A program made the translations under genes and the position numbers. The notes under the pieces were generated by a model. It saw nothing but the letters and a program-made list of their open reading frames with translations, was not told the origin of the DNA and searched no databases. This document shows positions 13,379-20,385 of a DNA stretch of 37,261 nt, piece after piece. Source of the stretch: a virus; IMG/VR virus record IMGVR_UViG_3300046674_000295, positions 1 through 37,261 of that record. One strand, 5' to 3'. Positions within the stretch are counted from its first letter, which is position 1; each line of letters opens with the position of its first letter.

Positions 13379-15013
13379 ATGAACGCCACCACCATCGCCG
13401 CACCCGCGACCTTCACCCCCCGCCCGTACCAGCTCGACGCCATCGAGGCCCTGCGTAAGGGATGGGCCGACGGCCAGAACCGGTTGGCCGTCGTACTGCC
13501 CACCGGCGCCGGCAAGACCGTCGTGTTCTCCCACCTGGCGCACCAGATGCTCGACGCCCTAGGCGGCCGACGAGTCCTCGTCATCGCCCACCGGGAAGAG
13601 CTGATCGAGCAGGCTGCGGCCAAGCTCTTGGCCGTCGACCCGATGCTGCGGGTCGGCATCGTCAAGGCTCAGCGCGACGACCACCAGGACGCCGACGTGA
13701 TCGTGGCCAGCGTCCAGACCCTGGCCGTACCGCGGCGCCGCGAGGCCATCCGCGACATCGGCCTGATCATCGTCGACGAGTGCCACCACGCCGCCGCCCC
13801 GACGTACATGGAGGTGCTCCGCCACTTCGGCGCCTGGGACGGCGTGCCCGTCGCTGGCTTCACGGCGACGATGACGCGCACCGACGGTGGCCTGGCCGAG
13901 GTCTGGCAGGACGTCGTGTTCCGCCTCGACATCCTCGACATGATCAGCGACGGCTATCTCTGTGACGTCCGGGGCAAGGCCATCACGGTCGACACCCTGG
14001 ACCTGAACAAGGTGAAGACCCGCGGCGGCGACCTGGTCGACAGCCAGCTCGGCAAGGCGCTGGAGGACAGCGGCGCCTTGGACGCCATCGCCAAGGCGTA
14101 CGTGGACCATGCCGCCGATCGGGCGGGCGTCGTCTTCACACCGACCGTGGCGACCGCTCAGCAGGCCGCCGCCGCCCTGACAGCGGTCGGTATCAGCGCG
14201 GCCCCGGTGTGGGGTGACATGGGCCGCGACGAGCGCCGCGCCACCCTCGCCCGGTACGTGGCCGGCGACGTGCAGGTGCTCACCAACTGCATGGTCTTGA
14301 CGGAGGGGTTCGACGCGCCGCACACCTCGTGCATCGTCGTCGCCCGCCCGACCAAGAGCCCCGGCCTCTACGTGCAGATGGTCGGCCGCGGACTGCGACC
14401 GGCGCCCGGCAAGACCGACGCGCTGCTGCTCGACGTCATGGGCGCCGCGTCCCGCCACAAGCTCGCCAGCATGGTCGACCTCACCGAGCGGGAGATCGGC
14501 CCGGCCGAGGAGGGCAAGAGCCTGCGGCAGGTCGCCGAGGAGCACGCCGCCACAGAGCACCGCCGGACGCTGGCCGCGCAGGTCACGGCCGAGGAGATCA
14601 ACCTGTTCGGCGGCTCGTCCATCCGCTGGCTCCGCACGCCCGCCGGTACGTGGTTCATCCGCGTCTCGAACGCGATGGTGCTCTTCCTCGTCCGGGACCC
14701 GGGCTCACGCCTCTACCGGATGCGCCGCTGGACGGCGGAGGCCGGCGTGCAGCCGCCGCGCGAGGACACCGCCCGCCCGCTCGGCGAGGCGCTCGCCTGG
14801 CTGGAGCAGCAGGCCCGCGTCCTGACCCCCGGCGCCTTCGTCGACCGCCGGGCCCGCTGGCGCTCGGGCAAGCCCAGCCCCAAGCAGCTCGGTCTGTGCC
14901 GCCGCCGTGGGATCACCGTCCCTCGCCAGGCCACAGCCGGAGACATCGCCGACCTGATCGACACCGACCACGTGACGTCGGTCCTCGACTCCCTGCTCGC
15001 CCCCGCCGCGTAG
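13379..15013 (+). CDS. SF2 DEAD/DEAH-box helicase
   Basis: This 544-residue protein starts at an ATG preceded by GAGGTGA. The ordered SF2 motifs are PRPYQLDAIEAL (about 14-25), Walker A PTGAGKT (41-47), DECHH (about 132), a GFTATMTR-type motif III, TEGFDAPHT (about 308) and motif VI QMVGRGLRPAPGK (about 332-344). The domain order is like phage UvsW/RecG-related or type III restriction-like helicases, with no nuclease domain visible. The C-terminal 170 residues are specific to this group. It follows the origin-like repeats and the Prim-Pol, so a role in replication fork processing or origin opening is likely. Confidence 0.85.
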   Translation: MNATTIAAPATFTPRPYQLDAIEALRKGWADGQNRLAVVLPTGAGKTVVFSHLAHQMLDALGGRRVLVIAHREELIEQAAAKLLAVDPMLRVGIVKAQRDDHQDADVIVASVQTLAVPRRREAIRDIGLIIVDECHHAAAPTYMEVLRHFGAWDGVPVAGFTATMTRTDGGLAEVWQDVVFRLDILDMISDGYLCDVRGKAITVDTLDLNKVKTRGGDLVDSQLGKALEDSGALDAIAKAYVDHAADRAGVVFTPTVATAQQAAAALTAVGISAAPVWGDMGRDERRATLARYVAGDVQVLTNCMVLTEGFDAPHTSCIVVARPTKSPGLYVQMVGRGLRPAPGKTDALLLDVMGAASRHKLASMVDLTEREIGPAEEGKSLRQVAEEHAATEHRRTLAAQVTAEEINLFGGSSIRWLRTPAGTWFIRVSNAMVLFLVRDPGSRLYRMRRWTAEAGVQPPREDTARPLGEALAWLEQQARVLTPGAFVDRRARWRSGKPSPKQLGLCRRRGITVPRQATAGDIADLIDTDHVTSVLDSLLAPAA

Positions 15014-15070
15014 CCGGTCGGGCCTGTCGCTATCAGGCCCGTCCCTCCACTCACACCACGGAGGAACCCC
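15005..15070 (+). repeat. Duplicated intergenic spacer, copy 1 (before methyltransferase)
   Basis: The spacer runs from the last codons of the helicase gene (GCC GCG TAG) to the next start. It contains the hairpin GGGCCTG-TCGCTAT-CAGGCCC (15020-15040) and a shared ACACCACGGAGGAACCC ribosome binding segment. It is nearly identical to 16145-16212. Confidence 0.75.
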
Positions 15071-16153
15071 ATGATCGTGGACCTGTTCGCCGGCCCCCGC
15101 GGCTGGACCGAGGGACTCACCCAACTCGGCCTCGCTGACGTCGGCCTGGAGATCGATGCCGATGCTGCCCGCACGTCGCACGCCGCCGGGCACGCGACGA
15201 TCCAGTGCGACGTCACGCAGTACCCGACCGCTCCGTTCGCCAGCCCGCGCGTCAGGGTGATCGGCTCGCCGGTGTGCACGCCCTACTCGCAGGCCGGAAA
15301 GCAGAAGGGTGTCACCGACCTGCCACACGTCCACCAAGCCGTGCACGACCTCGCCCACGGACGAGACACCCGCGCCGTTCTCGCGACCTCCTGCAAGGAC
15401 AAGAAGTCCATCCTCGCCGCGGAGCCCATGCGGTGGCTGTACGACCTGCGCCCCGAGTGGGTGTGTCTGGAGCAGGTGCCCGGAGTGCTGCCGCTGTGGA
15501 AGCAGTACGCCGGGGTACTGCGCGGATGGGGATACAGCACTTGGACCGGCGTGCTGAACGCCGCGGACTGGGGGGTGCCGCAGACACGCAAGCGCGCCAT
15601 CTTGATCGCCTCTCGGGTCCGGTCGGTGACTGCGCCAGCGCCGACGCACGGCGAGCGCACCGAGGTGGATCTGTTCGGTGAGTCGCGTCTGCCGTGGGTG
15701 ACCATGGCCGACACCCTCGGCCTGGAGCCCGGCCTGTGGGTCCGCACCCGCGGCGAGCGCAAGACGTCCGGCGGCAACGAGTGGCCGTGTGACGAGCCTG
15801 CTCGAACGCTGACGGAGAAGGCTCGTTCGTGGTGGGTGCTTCGGCAGGGCAAGCGGTCGAACGCCACCGTGCGCCGGTTGGACCAGCCCGCAGGAACGCT
15901 GGTCGCTGGCCACTCCCGCCACGACTACGTGTGGGTCAAGGTCGACGGCCACGACGACCTTGAGAAGCGCCCGCTTCTCCTCGCCGAGGCCGCGGTCCTC
16001 CAGAGCTTCCGCGCCGACCACCCGTTCCACGGGAGCGAGTCGCGCCGCTTCTTGCAGATCGCCAACGCCGTCCCGCCGCGGCTCGCCGCGCACGTGCTCT
16101 CCGCCGCCACCGGCATCCCGGTGCCCGCCCCCGCTGCCCTCACCGCCGCGTAG
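15071..16153 (+). CDS. DNA (cytosine-5) methyltransferase
   Basis: This 360-residue protein transfers a methyl group from S-adenosylmethionine to C5 of cytosine in DNA. Motif I is DLFAGPRGW (4-12). Motif IV is GSPVCTPYSQAG with catalytic Cys69; the usual Pro before the Cys is Val. Motif VI is LEQVPGVLP with Glu134. Motifs IX-X are seen as AAVLQSFRADHPFHG and QIANAVPPRLAAHV near the C-terminus. No restriction endonuclease lies next to it, so it is a solitary methyltransferase, probably protecting phage DNA from host restriction. The gene is bracketed by two copies of the same 66-68-base spacer, which suggests cassette-like acquisition. Confidence 0.88.
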   Translation: MIVDLFAGPRGWTEGLTQLGLADVGLEIDADAARTSHAAGHATIQCDVTQYPTAPFASPRVRVIGSPVCTPYSQAGKQKGVTDLPHVHQAVHDLAHGRDTRAVLATSCKDKKSILAAEPMRWLYDLRPEWVCLEQVPGVLPLWKQYAGVLRGWGYSTWTGVLNAADWGVPQTRKRAILIASRVRSVTAPAPTHGERTEVDLFGESRLPWVTMADTLGLEPGLWVRTRGERKTSGGNEWPCDEPARTLTEKARSWWVLRQGKRSNATVRRLDQPAGTLVAGHSRHDYVWVKVDGHDDLEKRPLLLAEAAVLQSFRADHPFHGSESRRFLQIANAVPPRLAAHVLSAATGIPVPAPAALTAA

Positions 16154-16212
16154 CAGGCCGGGCCTGTCGCTATCAGGCCCGGCCCTCCGCCCATCACACC
16201 ACGGAGGAACCC
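16145..16212 (+). repeat. Duplicated intergenic spacer, copy 2 (after methyltransferase)
   Basis: This is the partner of 15005-15070: the same GCC GCG TAG gene end, the same hairpin (GGGCCTG 16160-16166 with CAGGCCC 16174-16180) and the same GGAGGAACCC ribosome binding site. The copies differ by a few substitutions and two extra bases. Confidence 0.75.
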
Positions 16213-16395
16213 ATGAAAGCGCGCTGCACCCGCGGCCACTTCCTCCCCGCCGCCGCCCAGCCCCACAGCCCCTGCGCCTGCACCCTCACCCCACGATCCC
16301 GCCCGCACGACCACGCCGACCTGTGGGGCCAGGGCCTCACCAAAAGGCAGGTCCACACCATCCGCACCGTCCAGCTGACAGGGAGCTACCTATGA
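16213..16395 (+). CDS. Small Cys/His-rich hypothetical protein
   Basis: This 60-residue basic protein starts at the ATG 3 bases after GGAGGAACCC. It has three Cys and several His (CTRGHF, HSPCACTL, RPHDHADLW), enough for a small metal site, and a C-terminal segment, GLTKRQVHTIRTVQLTGSYL. It overlaps the next gene by four bases. The family is not recognised. It is the first gene after the methyltransferase cassette. Confidence 0.5.
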   Translation: MKARCTRGHFLPAAAQPHSPCACTLTPRSRPHDHADLWGQGLTKRQVHTIRTVQLTGSYL

Positions 16396-16766
16396 GCCGC
16401 CTCGCCCGCGTCGCGTGCACGATCTACATCGCCGCCGCCCTGTTCCTCGCCTACGCCACCGTCCAACAGGCGCTCTACGGCGAGGCCTGGGCGGTCGCCG
16501 CCCTCGCCGGCTGCTCGCTCGTCCCGCTCATCGCCTTCATCCGCGAGACCGGACACGGCGACACCGCCGCGACCGCCCGGTCGCTCTTCGGTCCCGTGAA
16601 CGCCACCCGCGCCCGCAGGGGGCGACCGGCGCTTCCCCGCCGGACGCCGGGCGCCGAACTCACCGTCGCATCCGCCTTGGCCGCCGCCTGCTGCGAGGCC
16701 TGGTGGGCGACGGCCGGCGCCGAGCACGACCCGGCCACCTGCACCAGGAAGGACAGCACCGCATGA
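16392..16766 (+). CDS. Two-helix membrane protein, unknown function
   Basis: This 124-residue protein has two N-terminal membrane helices (about residues 7-26 and 31-50: CTIYIAAALFLAYATVQQAL and WAVAALAGCSLVPLIAFI). A basic middle segment (RARRGRPALPRR) and an Ala/Cys-rich end follow (AACCEAWWATAGAEHDPATC). The end carries His and Cys residues. It is coupled by ATGA to both neighbours. Position at the head of the transfer-like block suggests an accessory transfer or superinfection function, not proven. Confidence 0.6.
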   Translation: MSRLARVACTIYIAAALFLAYATVQQALYGEAWAVAALAGCSLVPLIAFIRETGHGDTAATARSLFGPVNATRARRGRPALPRRTPGAELTVASALAAACCEAWWATAGAEHDPATCTRKDSTA

Positions 16767-17005
16767 GCAAGCCCCGGCACACCGCGAGCAGCATCACCGA
16801 CGACGACCTCGACGCCCTGTACGAGAACGCCTCCAAGGGCTGGCGCCGCGGCGACGAGTGGAAGAAGCGCGCCCTCGCGGCCGAGGCGGCAGTCGGGCGG
16901 GCCGACCGGCTCGCCCGGCGGTGGGCAATCCTCCGCGCCTACGGCGGCGCCGCCGTCGAGCTGCGGGCCGCACTCGCCGAGCCGAAGGAAGAGAGCACGC
17001 CGTGA
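16763..17005 (+). CDS. Small helical hypothetical protein
   Basis: This 80-residue hydrophilic, mostly helical protein has strings of charged residues (ENASKGWRRGDEWKKRALAAEAAVGRADRLARRW), suited to a coiled coil or DNA contact. It starts within the stop of the previous gene and ends within the start of the next, so it belongs to one tightly coupled operon. The family is not recognised. Confidence 0.6.
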   Translation: MSKPRHTASSITDDDLDALYENASKGWRRGDEWKKRALAAEAAVGRADRLARRWAILRAYGGAAVELRAALAEPKEESTP

Positions 17006-17640
17006 ACGACTGTGGCCTGTGCGAGCGTCCGCTGGAGTACGGCTACCTGTGCCCCGGCGACACGCTCGCGCTCGTCGAGCGGCTCCAGCGGCTGCCTGCC
17101 CTCGCGGGGCGGCTGAGCGGGGCGCTCGCCCCGGTGGCCCGCGGCGCGATGGAGCGCGTCTCCGCGGGCCACCCCGGGCCCTCGTCGCCGCTCAACGACA
17201 GCGCGCTGGACCTCTGGTACGGCGGCATGGCCAGCGTCCTGGAGCGCTGGCGTTCGGACATCCAGTCGTGGCGCGGCTGGGGCCAGCCCGTCATCGAGCG
17301 GGGCGTGGACCGCCGCATCCTGGTCGCGGCCCGCTGGCTCTGGATGAACGTCGAGTGGATCTCCGCCGAGTACCCGTCATCCGGTGACCTGGCCAAGGCG
17401 GTCCGCAGCCTGGAGGGCGAGGCGCTGTCCGTGCTCGGTGAGGGTGACGACCGCGGCCGGCGGATCGGGCAGTGCGTCGCCGTCGTCGGCACGGACGGCG
17501 CGGTGTGCGGGGCGCCGCTGCGGCACCGGTCCGGAGAGACGAGCCTGGTGTGCCCGTGGTGCGAGTACGTCTACGAGGCGGACGACTTCCTGATGCTGCA
17601 CCACTTCCAGCCCGCCGACACGACCCAACCCGTTGCCTAG
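17002..17640 (+). CDS. Hypothetical protein with two zinc-ribbon-like Cys clusters
   Basis: This 212-residue protein starts at GTG. The first cluster is CGLCERPLEYGYLC (residues 4-17) and the second is near the C-terminus, with C..C (QCVAVVG...VCGAPL) and CPWC, followed by a His pair (LHHF). The centre is helical, with many Trp (LWYGG, RWRSDIQSWRGWGQ, ARWLWMNVEW). Proteins with this layout occur in Streptomyces phages and integrated elements, but I know no function. Two knuckles at the ends could form one bipartite metal site. It ends directly before a palindrome and a predicted promoter. Confidence 0.6.
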   Translation: MNDCGLCERPLEYGYLCPGDTLALVERLQRLPALAGRLSGALAPVARGAMERVSAGHPGPSSPLNDSALDLWYGGMASVLERWRSDIQSWRGWGQPVIERGVDRRILVAARWLWMNVEWISAEYPSSGDLAKAVRSLEGEALSVLGEGDDRGRRIGQCVAVVGTDGAVCGAPLRHRSGETSLVCPWCEYVYEADDFLMLHHFQPADTTQPVA

Positions 17641-17659
17641 AACCCTAGGGTTCGATACT
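17633..17659 (+). promoter_or_regulatory. Predicted promoter with embedded AACCCTAGGGTT palindrome
   Basis: TTGCCT (17633-17638) and GATACT (17654-17659) are 15 bases apart. The perfect 12-bp palindrome at 17641-17652 fills the spacer, an ideal repressor position. The GTG at 17669 lies about where transcription would begin, so the mRNA may be nearly leaderless. AACCCTAG is shared with the gntR operator region (4997-5004). Confidence 0.45.
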
Positions 17660-17668
17660 GTGGACGGC

Positions 17669-17917
17669 GTGCCAACCACCAATTGGCGCGAACGAGTTGA
17701 CGCCGAGGCACAGCGGCAGAAGCAGTTGCTGGAGGAGATCTCAGACAGCGCCCGGACACGAGCGGCAGCGCTCGAAGACGGGGTGCGGGAGCTGGGGACG
17801 ATCTCAGCAGTCGCTCGCGACCGAGGCGTCAGCCCGAGCGCAGTCCGTAAAGCCATCCGTGAGCACGGAACCGGGACCCTAACCCCGGCCCTCAGCTCCC
17901 CGACCACAACCGAATAG
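17669..17917 (+). CDS. Small helix-turn-helix protein heading the transfer block
   Basis: The protein has 82 residues from the GTG at 17669; a GTG at 17660 is possible. An N-terminal charged helix (RVDAEAQRQKQLLEEISDSARTRAAAL) is followed by a resolvase-like helix-turn-helix (GTISAVARDRGVSPSAVRKAIREHG, about residues 42-66). It sits directly behind a promoter with an operator-like palindrome and precedes the Spd-like genes, so it may regulate the transfer operon. The role is inferred from position. Confidence 0.6.
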   Translation: MPTTNWRERVDAEAQRQKQLLEEISDSARTRAAALEDGVRELGTISAVARDRGVSPSAVRKAIREHGTGTLTPALSSPTTTE

Positions 17918-17934
17918 GCCCGGAAAGCGGGCAA

Positions 17935-17968
17935 CCCCGGAGCAGGCGACCCTACCGCCCGTCCGGGG
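17935..17968. terminator. Hairpin after the helix-turn-helix gene
   Basis: CCCCGGA (17935-17941) pairs with TCCGGGG (17962-17968), and GGCG/CGCC extend it inside. There is no T-tract. It may be a partial terminator or mRNA end. Confidence 0.4.
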
Positions 17969-18002
17969 CACCACTTGATCACGAGAGAGACGGAAGCTCC
18001 TC

Positions 18003-18173
18003 ATGACCCAGCGGAACCCTATCGCCCCCGACCAGGGGGCCAAAGCGCGCGTCGCCGAGCTGCACCGCCTGTGCGACGAGGACTACGCCAGCAGCGCCGC
18101 CCGCCGCGCCCAGAACCACCGCGACGACGCCCACCTGATCGCCTCACCCGCCGCGGCGGTGGCCGCGCGATGA
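18003..18173 (+). CDS. Small hypothetical protein before the Spd-like gene
   Basis: This 56-residue hydrophilic peptide (TQRNPIAPDQGAKARVAELHRLCDEDYASSAARRA...) starts at an ATG with a GGAAG-type site. Its stop overlaps the Spd-like start (ATGA), so it is translated as a leader to that gene. No family is recognised; it is accepted as a gene because of the tight coupling and codon use. Confidence 0.5.
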   Translation: MTQRNPIAPDQGAKARVAELHRLCDEDYASSAARRAQNHRDDAHLIASPAAAVAAR

Positions 18174-19120
18174 AGAACCACCTGAAGAAGGCGGCGCCCT
18201 GGGCCCTGCCCGCGGCCCTCACCGCTGTCGCCGTCGTGTGGGCCGTCGCCGCGATCGGCGACATCCTCACCGCCACCGCCCACCCCGCCTTCGCCTACTC
18301 CGTCGCTGTCCTCTACGACGCCGTCTGGCTGTACGCCCTCGCGCAGGAGACGGCGCACCGCCGGCAGGGATCCAGTGCCCGGCTCCCCGTGGCGATCGGG
18401 TGGGTGTTCCTTCCGGTTACGGTCGCGGTGCTCGCCGTCCACGGCGCCCTCGCCGGAGACGCTCTCGCCGCGGCGGTCGGCGCGATCGTCCCCGTCCTCG
18501 CGAAGATGACCCTCGTCATGGCGATCGATCGGGAGCGCACCCGGATCAGCCCGCGGGCGCAGGCCGCCATCGACCGCACCCGTGCCGTCACCCGTGACCG
18601 CATCGCCGTCTCCCGTGCCGTGGCCGCGGCACGGGCGGACGAGACCCTCGCCGCCGCGGACATCGTGAAGACGTCCCGGGACGCCGAGGCCGAGGCGATC
18701 GTGACCACCCACGACGCGCTGGAGGAGTACGCGCAGATCGTCGACGAGCACCCCGTGCCGGACTGGCACACCGACCTCCCCGCCCTGATCTCCGACACCG
18801 AGCTGCAAGCCCTGCTCGCGGGGGGCGTGCCGGACGATGAAACCCCAGGTGGCGCAGGGGGTTCGGGCCTGGCGGTCACGCAGGGCGGTCACGGTTCCGG
18901 CACGCCCCCGCTGGAGGGGCCGCGGACAGCGAACAGCAAGGCGGTAGCGATGCTCGCCGCCGAGCTGTACGCGACGGATCCACCGCCCTCGAAGCGGCAG
19001 TTCCGGGCGGCGATGCGGGCCGAGATGAACGCCCAAGGCCTGACCGGGGCATGGGACACCATCGACGCCCTGTACGACCGGGAGAAGGCACTGGCCGGGC
19101 CGGACGGGAGCAACCCGTGA
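18170..19120 (+). CDS. SpdB-like intercellular spread membrane protein
   Basis: This 316-residue protein has four membrane helices at about 11-32, 40-58, 72-93 and 98-119. A long soluble part follows: a helical Ala/Arg-rich region (130-200) and a C-terminal winged-helix-like region (SKRQFRAAMRAEMNAQGLTGAWDTIDALYD). Four helices followed by a DNA-binding-like tail match the SpdB family of Streptomyces conjugative plasmids and AICEs, which spreads plasmid DNA through septa of the recipient mycelium together with TraB. It lies upstream of a TraB-type gene, as in those elements. Spd proteins are not standard siphophage components. Family assignment rests on topology and context. Confidence 0.68.
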   Translation: MKNHLKKAAPWALPAALTAVAVVWAVAAIGDILTATAHPAFAYSVAVLYDAVWLYALAQETAHRRQGSSARLPVAIGWVFLPVTVAVLAVHGALAGDALAAAVGAIVPVLAKMTLVMAIDRERTRISPRAQAAIDRTRAVTRDRIAVSRAVAAARADETLAAADIVKTSRDAEAEAIVTTHDALEEYAQIVDEHPVPDWHTDLPALISDTELQALLAGGVPDDETPGGAGGSGLAVTQGGHGSGTPPLEGPRTANSKAVAMLAAELYATDPPPSKRQFRAAMRAEMNAQGLTGAWDTIDALYDREKALAGPDGSNP

Positions 19121-19416
19121 GCGACATCGAGAAGGCCGCCCGGGACGCCGTCGAGGCCGCCGACAACACCGAGCTGATGCGGACGATCGCCGCGATCCTC
19201 GCCGTGCAGAAGGCCACCGAGAACCAGGCGCCCTCCCCGGCGCCGGCCCGGCAGGAGTTCGACGCGAAGAAGTGGCTGACGATCGGCGGCCTCGGTATCG
19301 CCGGGGGCCTGGTCGCCGCCCTGTTCGCCGTCGCGGTCGCCATCGGCGCCGTGTCCGTCGCCATCCTCGCCCTGGTCCTCCGCTCGATGTGGCGGGACTT
19401 CCAGAGGGGCCGCTGA
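19117..19416 (+). CDS. Second Spd-like small membrane protein
   Basis: This 99-residue protein starts at a GTG that overlaps the upstream stop. Its N-terminus is acidic and helical (DIEKAARDAVEAADNTELMRTIAAILAVQ), followed by a linker and a long hydrophobic region (about 53-88: IGGLGIAGGLVAALFAVAVAIGAVSVAILALVL) that spans the membrane once or twice. It ends with a basic tail. Small proteins of this type accompany spdB in Streptomyces plasmids. It is coupled to the larger Spd-like gene, so they probably act together at the membrane or septum. Confidence 0.55.
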   Translation: MSDIEKAARDAVEAADNTELMRTIAAILAVQKATENQAPSPAPARQEFDAKKWLTIGGLGIAGGLVAALFAVAVAIGAVSVAILALVLRSMWRDFQRGR

Positions 19417-19436
19417 CCTGCCCTTCCGTCCTCCGT

Positions 19437-19492
19437 CAGGTGACAACTTCTTGTCACCTGCGGGGGTGCGGTGGGGCCGGACAGTCCGGCCC
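19437..19492. promoter_or_regulatory. Two perfect inverted repeats after the Spd-like genes
   Basis: CAGGTGACAA (19437-19446) and TTGTCACCTG (19451-19460) flank a 4-base loop. GGGCCGGAC (19474-19482) and GTCCGGCCC (19484-19492) flank a single base. The first may be a terminator or operator; the second is operator-like, since its loop is too short for a hairpin. Confidence 0.45.
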
Positions 19493-19512
19493 GCAACCGA
19501 TCGGAGAACGAC

Positions 19513-19692
19513 ATGCGATTCCGCACGAGCCCTTCCCCCGCCGCCGCCGAGACGAAGAACCGCACCAGCGATGACCTGCGGAACGAGTACCGGCTGATCG
19601 ATCGGTCGCGGGCCCTCGGAGACAAGTCCGTAGGGGCCATCGCCGACCAGAACGACATCGCCCGCGAGCTGGAGCGCCGCGGCGAGCTCTAG
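19513..19692 (+). CDS. Small hypothetical protein
   Basis: This 59-residue soluble protein has a charged helical centre (SDDLRNEYRLIDRSRALGDKSVGAIADQNDIARELERRGEL). It starts at an ATG with GGAG upstream, just behind two palindromes. The C-terminal pattern repeats in other small actinophage proteins of unknown role. No family is recognised. Confidence 0.5.
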   Translation: MRFRTSPSPAAAETKNRTSDDLRNEYRLIDRSRALGDKSVGAIADQNDIARELERRGEL

Positions 19693-19749
19693 CCGGGGCG
19701 CCAACCGCCGCTGACCGGCTGCCCGATCCACACCACCGGAGGAACCACC

Positions 19750-19962
19750 GTGACCCGAGAACAGCGACTGAGCATGGCGGACGCCGCCAACACCCGGGCC
19801 GCCACCCTCGCCCGCGACGCCGAGCGCGCGGCCCGCGGCGACGCCCGAGCCATCGCCGTACCGCTCGCCGCCGCCGGCGGACTGTGGGCGCAGGTGGCCA
19901 GCAGCCACGCCGCCATCGCCGCCGCCATGACCAGCACCGACGACATCACCCCGGAGGCCTGA
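19750..19962 (+). CDS. Small Ala-rich helical protein
   Basis: This 70-residue protein starts at a GTG after CCGGAGGAACCACC, a segment very like the ribosome binding region of the duplicated spacers at 15058-15070 and 16198-16212. The sequence is almost all helix (ADAANTRAATLARDAERAARGDARAIAVPL). Function unknown. It lies two bases before the next gene. Confidence 0.5.
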   Translation: MTREQRLSMADAANTRAATLARDAERAARGDARAIAVPLAAAGGLWAQVASSHAAIAAAMTSTDDITPEA

Positions 19963-19964
19963 CC

Positions 19965-20300
19965 ATGCCTGCCTCGTACACCGCGGCCGAGAAGGGCCGT
20001 CTGGCCTGGCTCACCATCAGGGCCGCCAAGCAGTCCCTCGCCGGGGACCGGGACGCGGACACCATCGACGACCGGATCAAGCGCGAGGCCGAGCGGATCG
20101 GCGAGCGCGCCGAGGAGCGCGGCCGGGCCGAGGTCGCCGAGCTGGAGCGCCGCCTCAGTCAGGCCCGCCGGGACGCCGCGAGCGCCCGGGTGACCATGCG
20201 GACCAGCAGCGGCAAGGAACGCGCGGACGCCCGCCGCCAGATGCACGAGCACGAGCAGACCACACGGCGCATCGAGCGTGAGCTGCGCCGATACCGCTAG
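19965..20300 (+). CDS. Charged coiled-coil protein preceding traB
   Basis: This 111-residue protein is highly charged (Arg and Glu). From about residue 38 it forms a continuous coiled-coil helix (IKREAERIGERAEERGRAEVAELERRLSQARRDAA...EHEQTTRRIERELRRYR). It has GGAGG upstream of its ATG. It may be a DNA- or protein-bridging accessory factor of the translocase encoded next, but no family is recognised. Confidence 0.55.
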   Translation: MPASYTAAEKGRLAWLTIRAAKQSLAGDRDADTIDDRIKREAERIGERAEERGRAEVAELERRLSQARRDAASARVTMRTSSGKERADARRQMHEHEQTTRRIERELRRYR

Positions 20301-20306
20301 CTCCAC

Positions 20307-20349
20307 CCCGGGGGCGGCGTCCCACCGCCAAGCAGTCGCCGCCCCCGGG
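20307..20349. terminator. Strong hairpin between small genes and traB
   Basis: CCCGGGGGCGGCG (20307-20319) pairs perfectly with CGCCGCCCCCGGG (20337-20349) around a 17-base loop. It ends 36 bases before the traB start. Without a T-tract it may act as an attenuator that keeps translocase levels low. Confidence 0.55.
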
Positions 20350-20385
20350 CCCCGGACCGCCCATCGAGCAACCGGAGAGACCAGC

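Noticed and set aside
13559-14560. 333-codon minus-strand frame antisense to the helicase
   Set aside because: Shadow of the SF2 helicase, whose motifs are complete on the plus strand.
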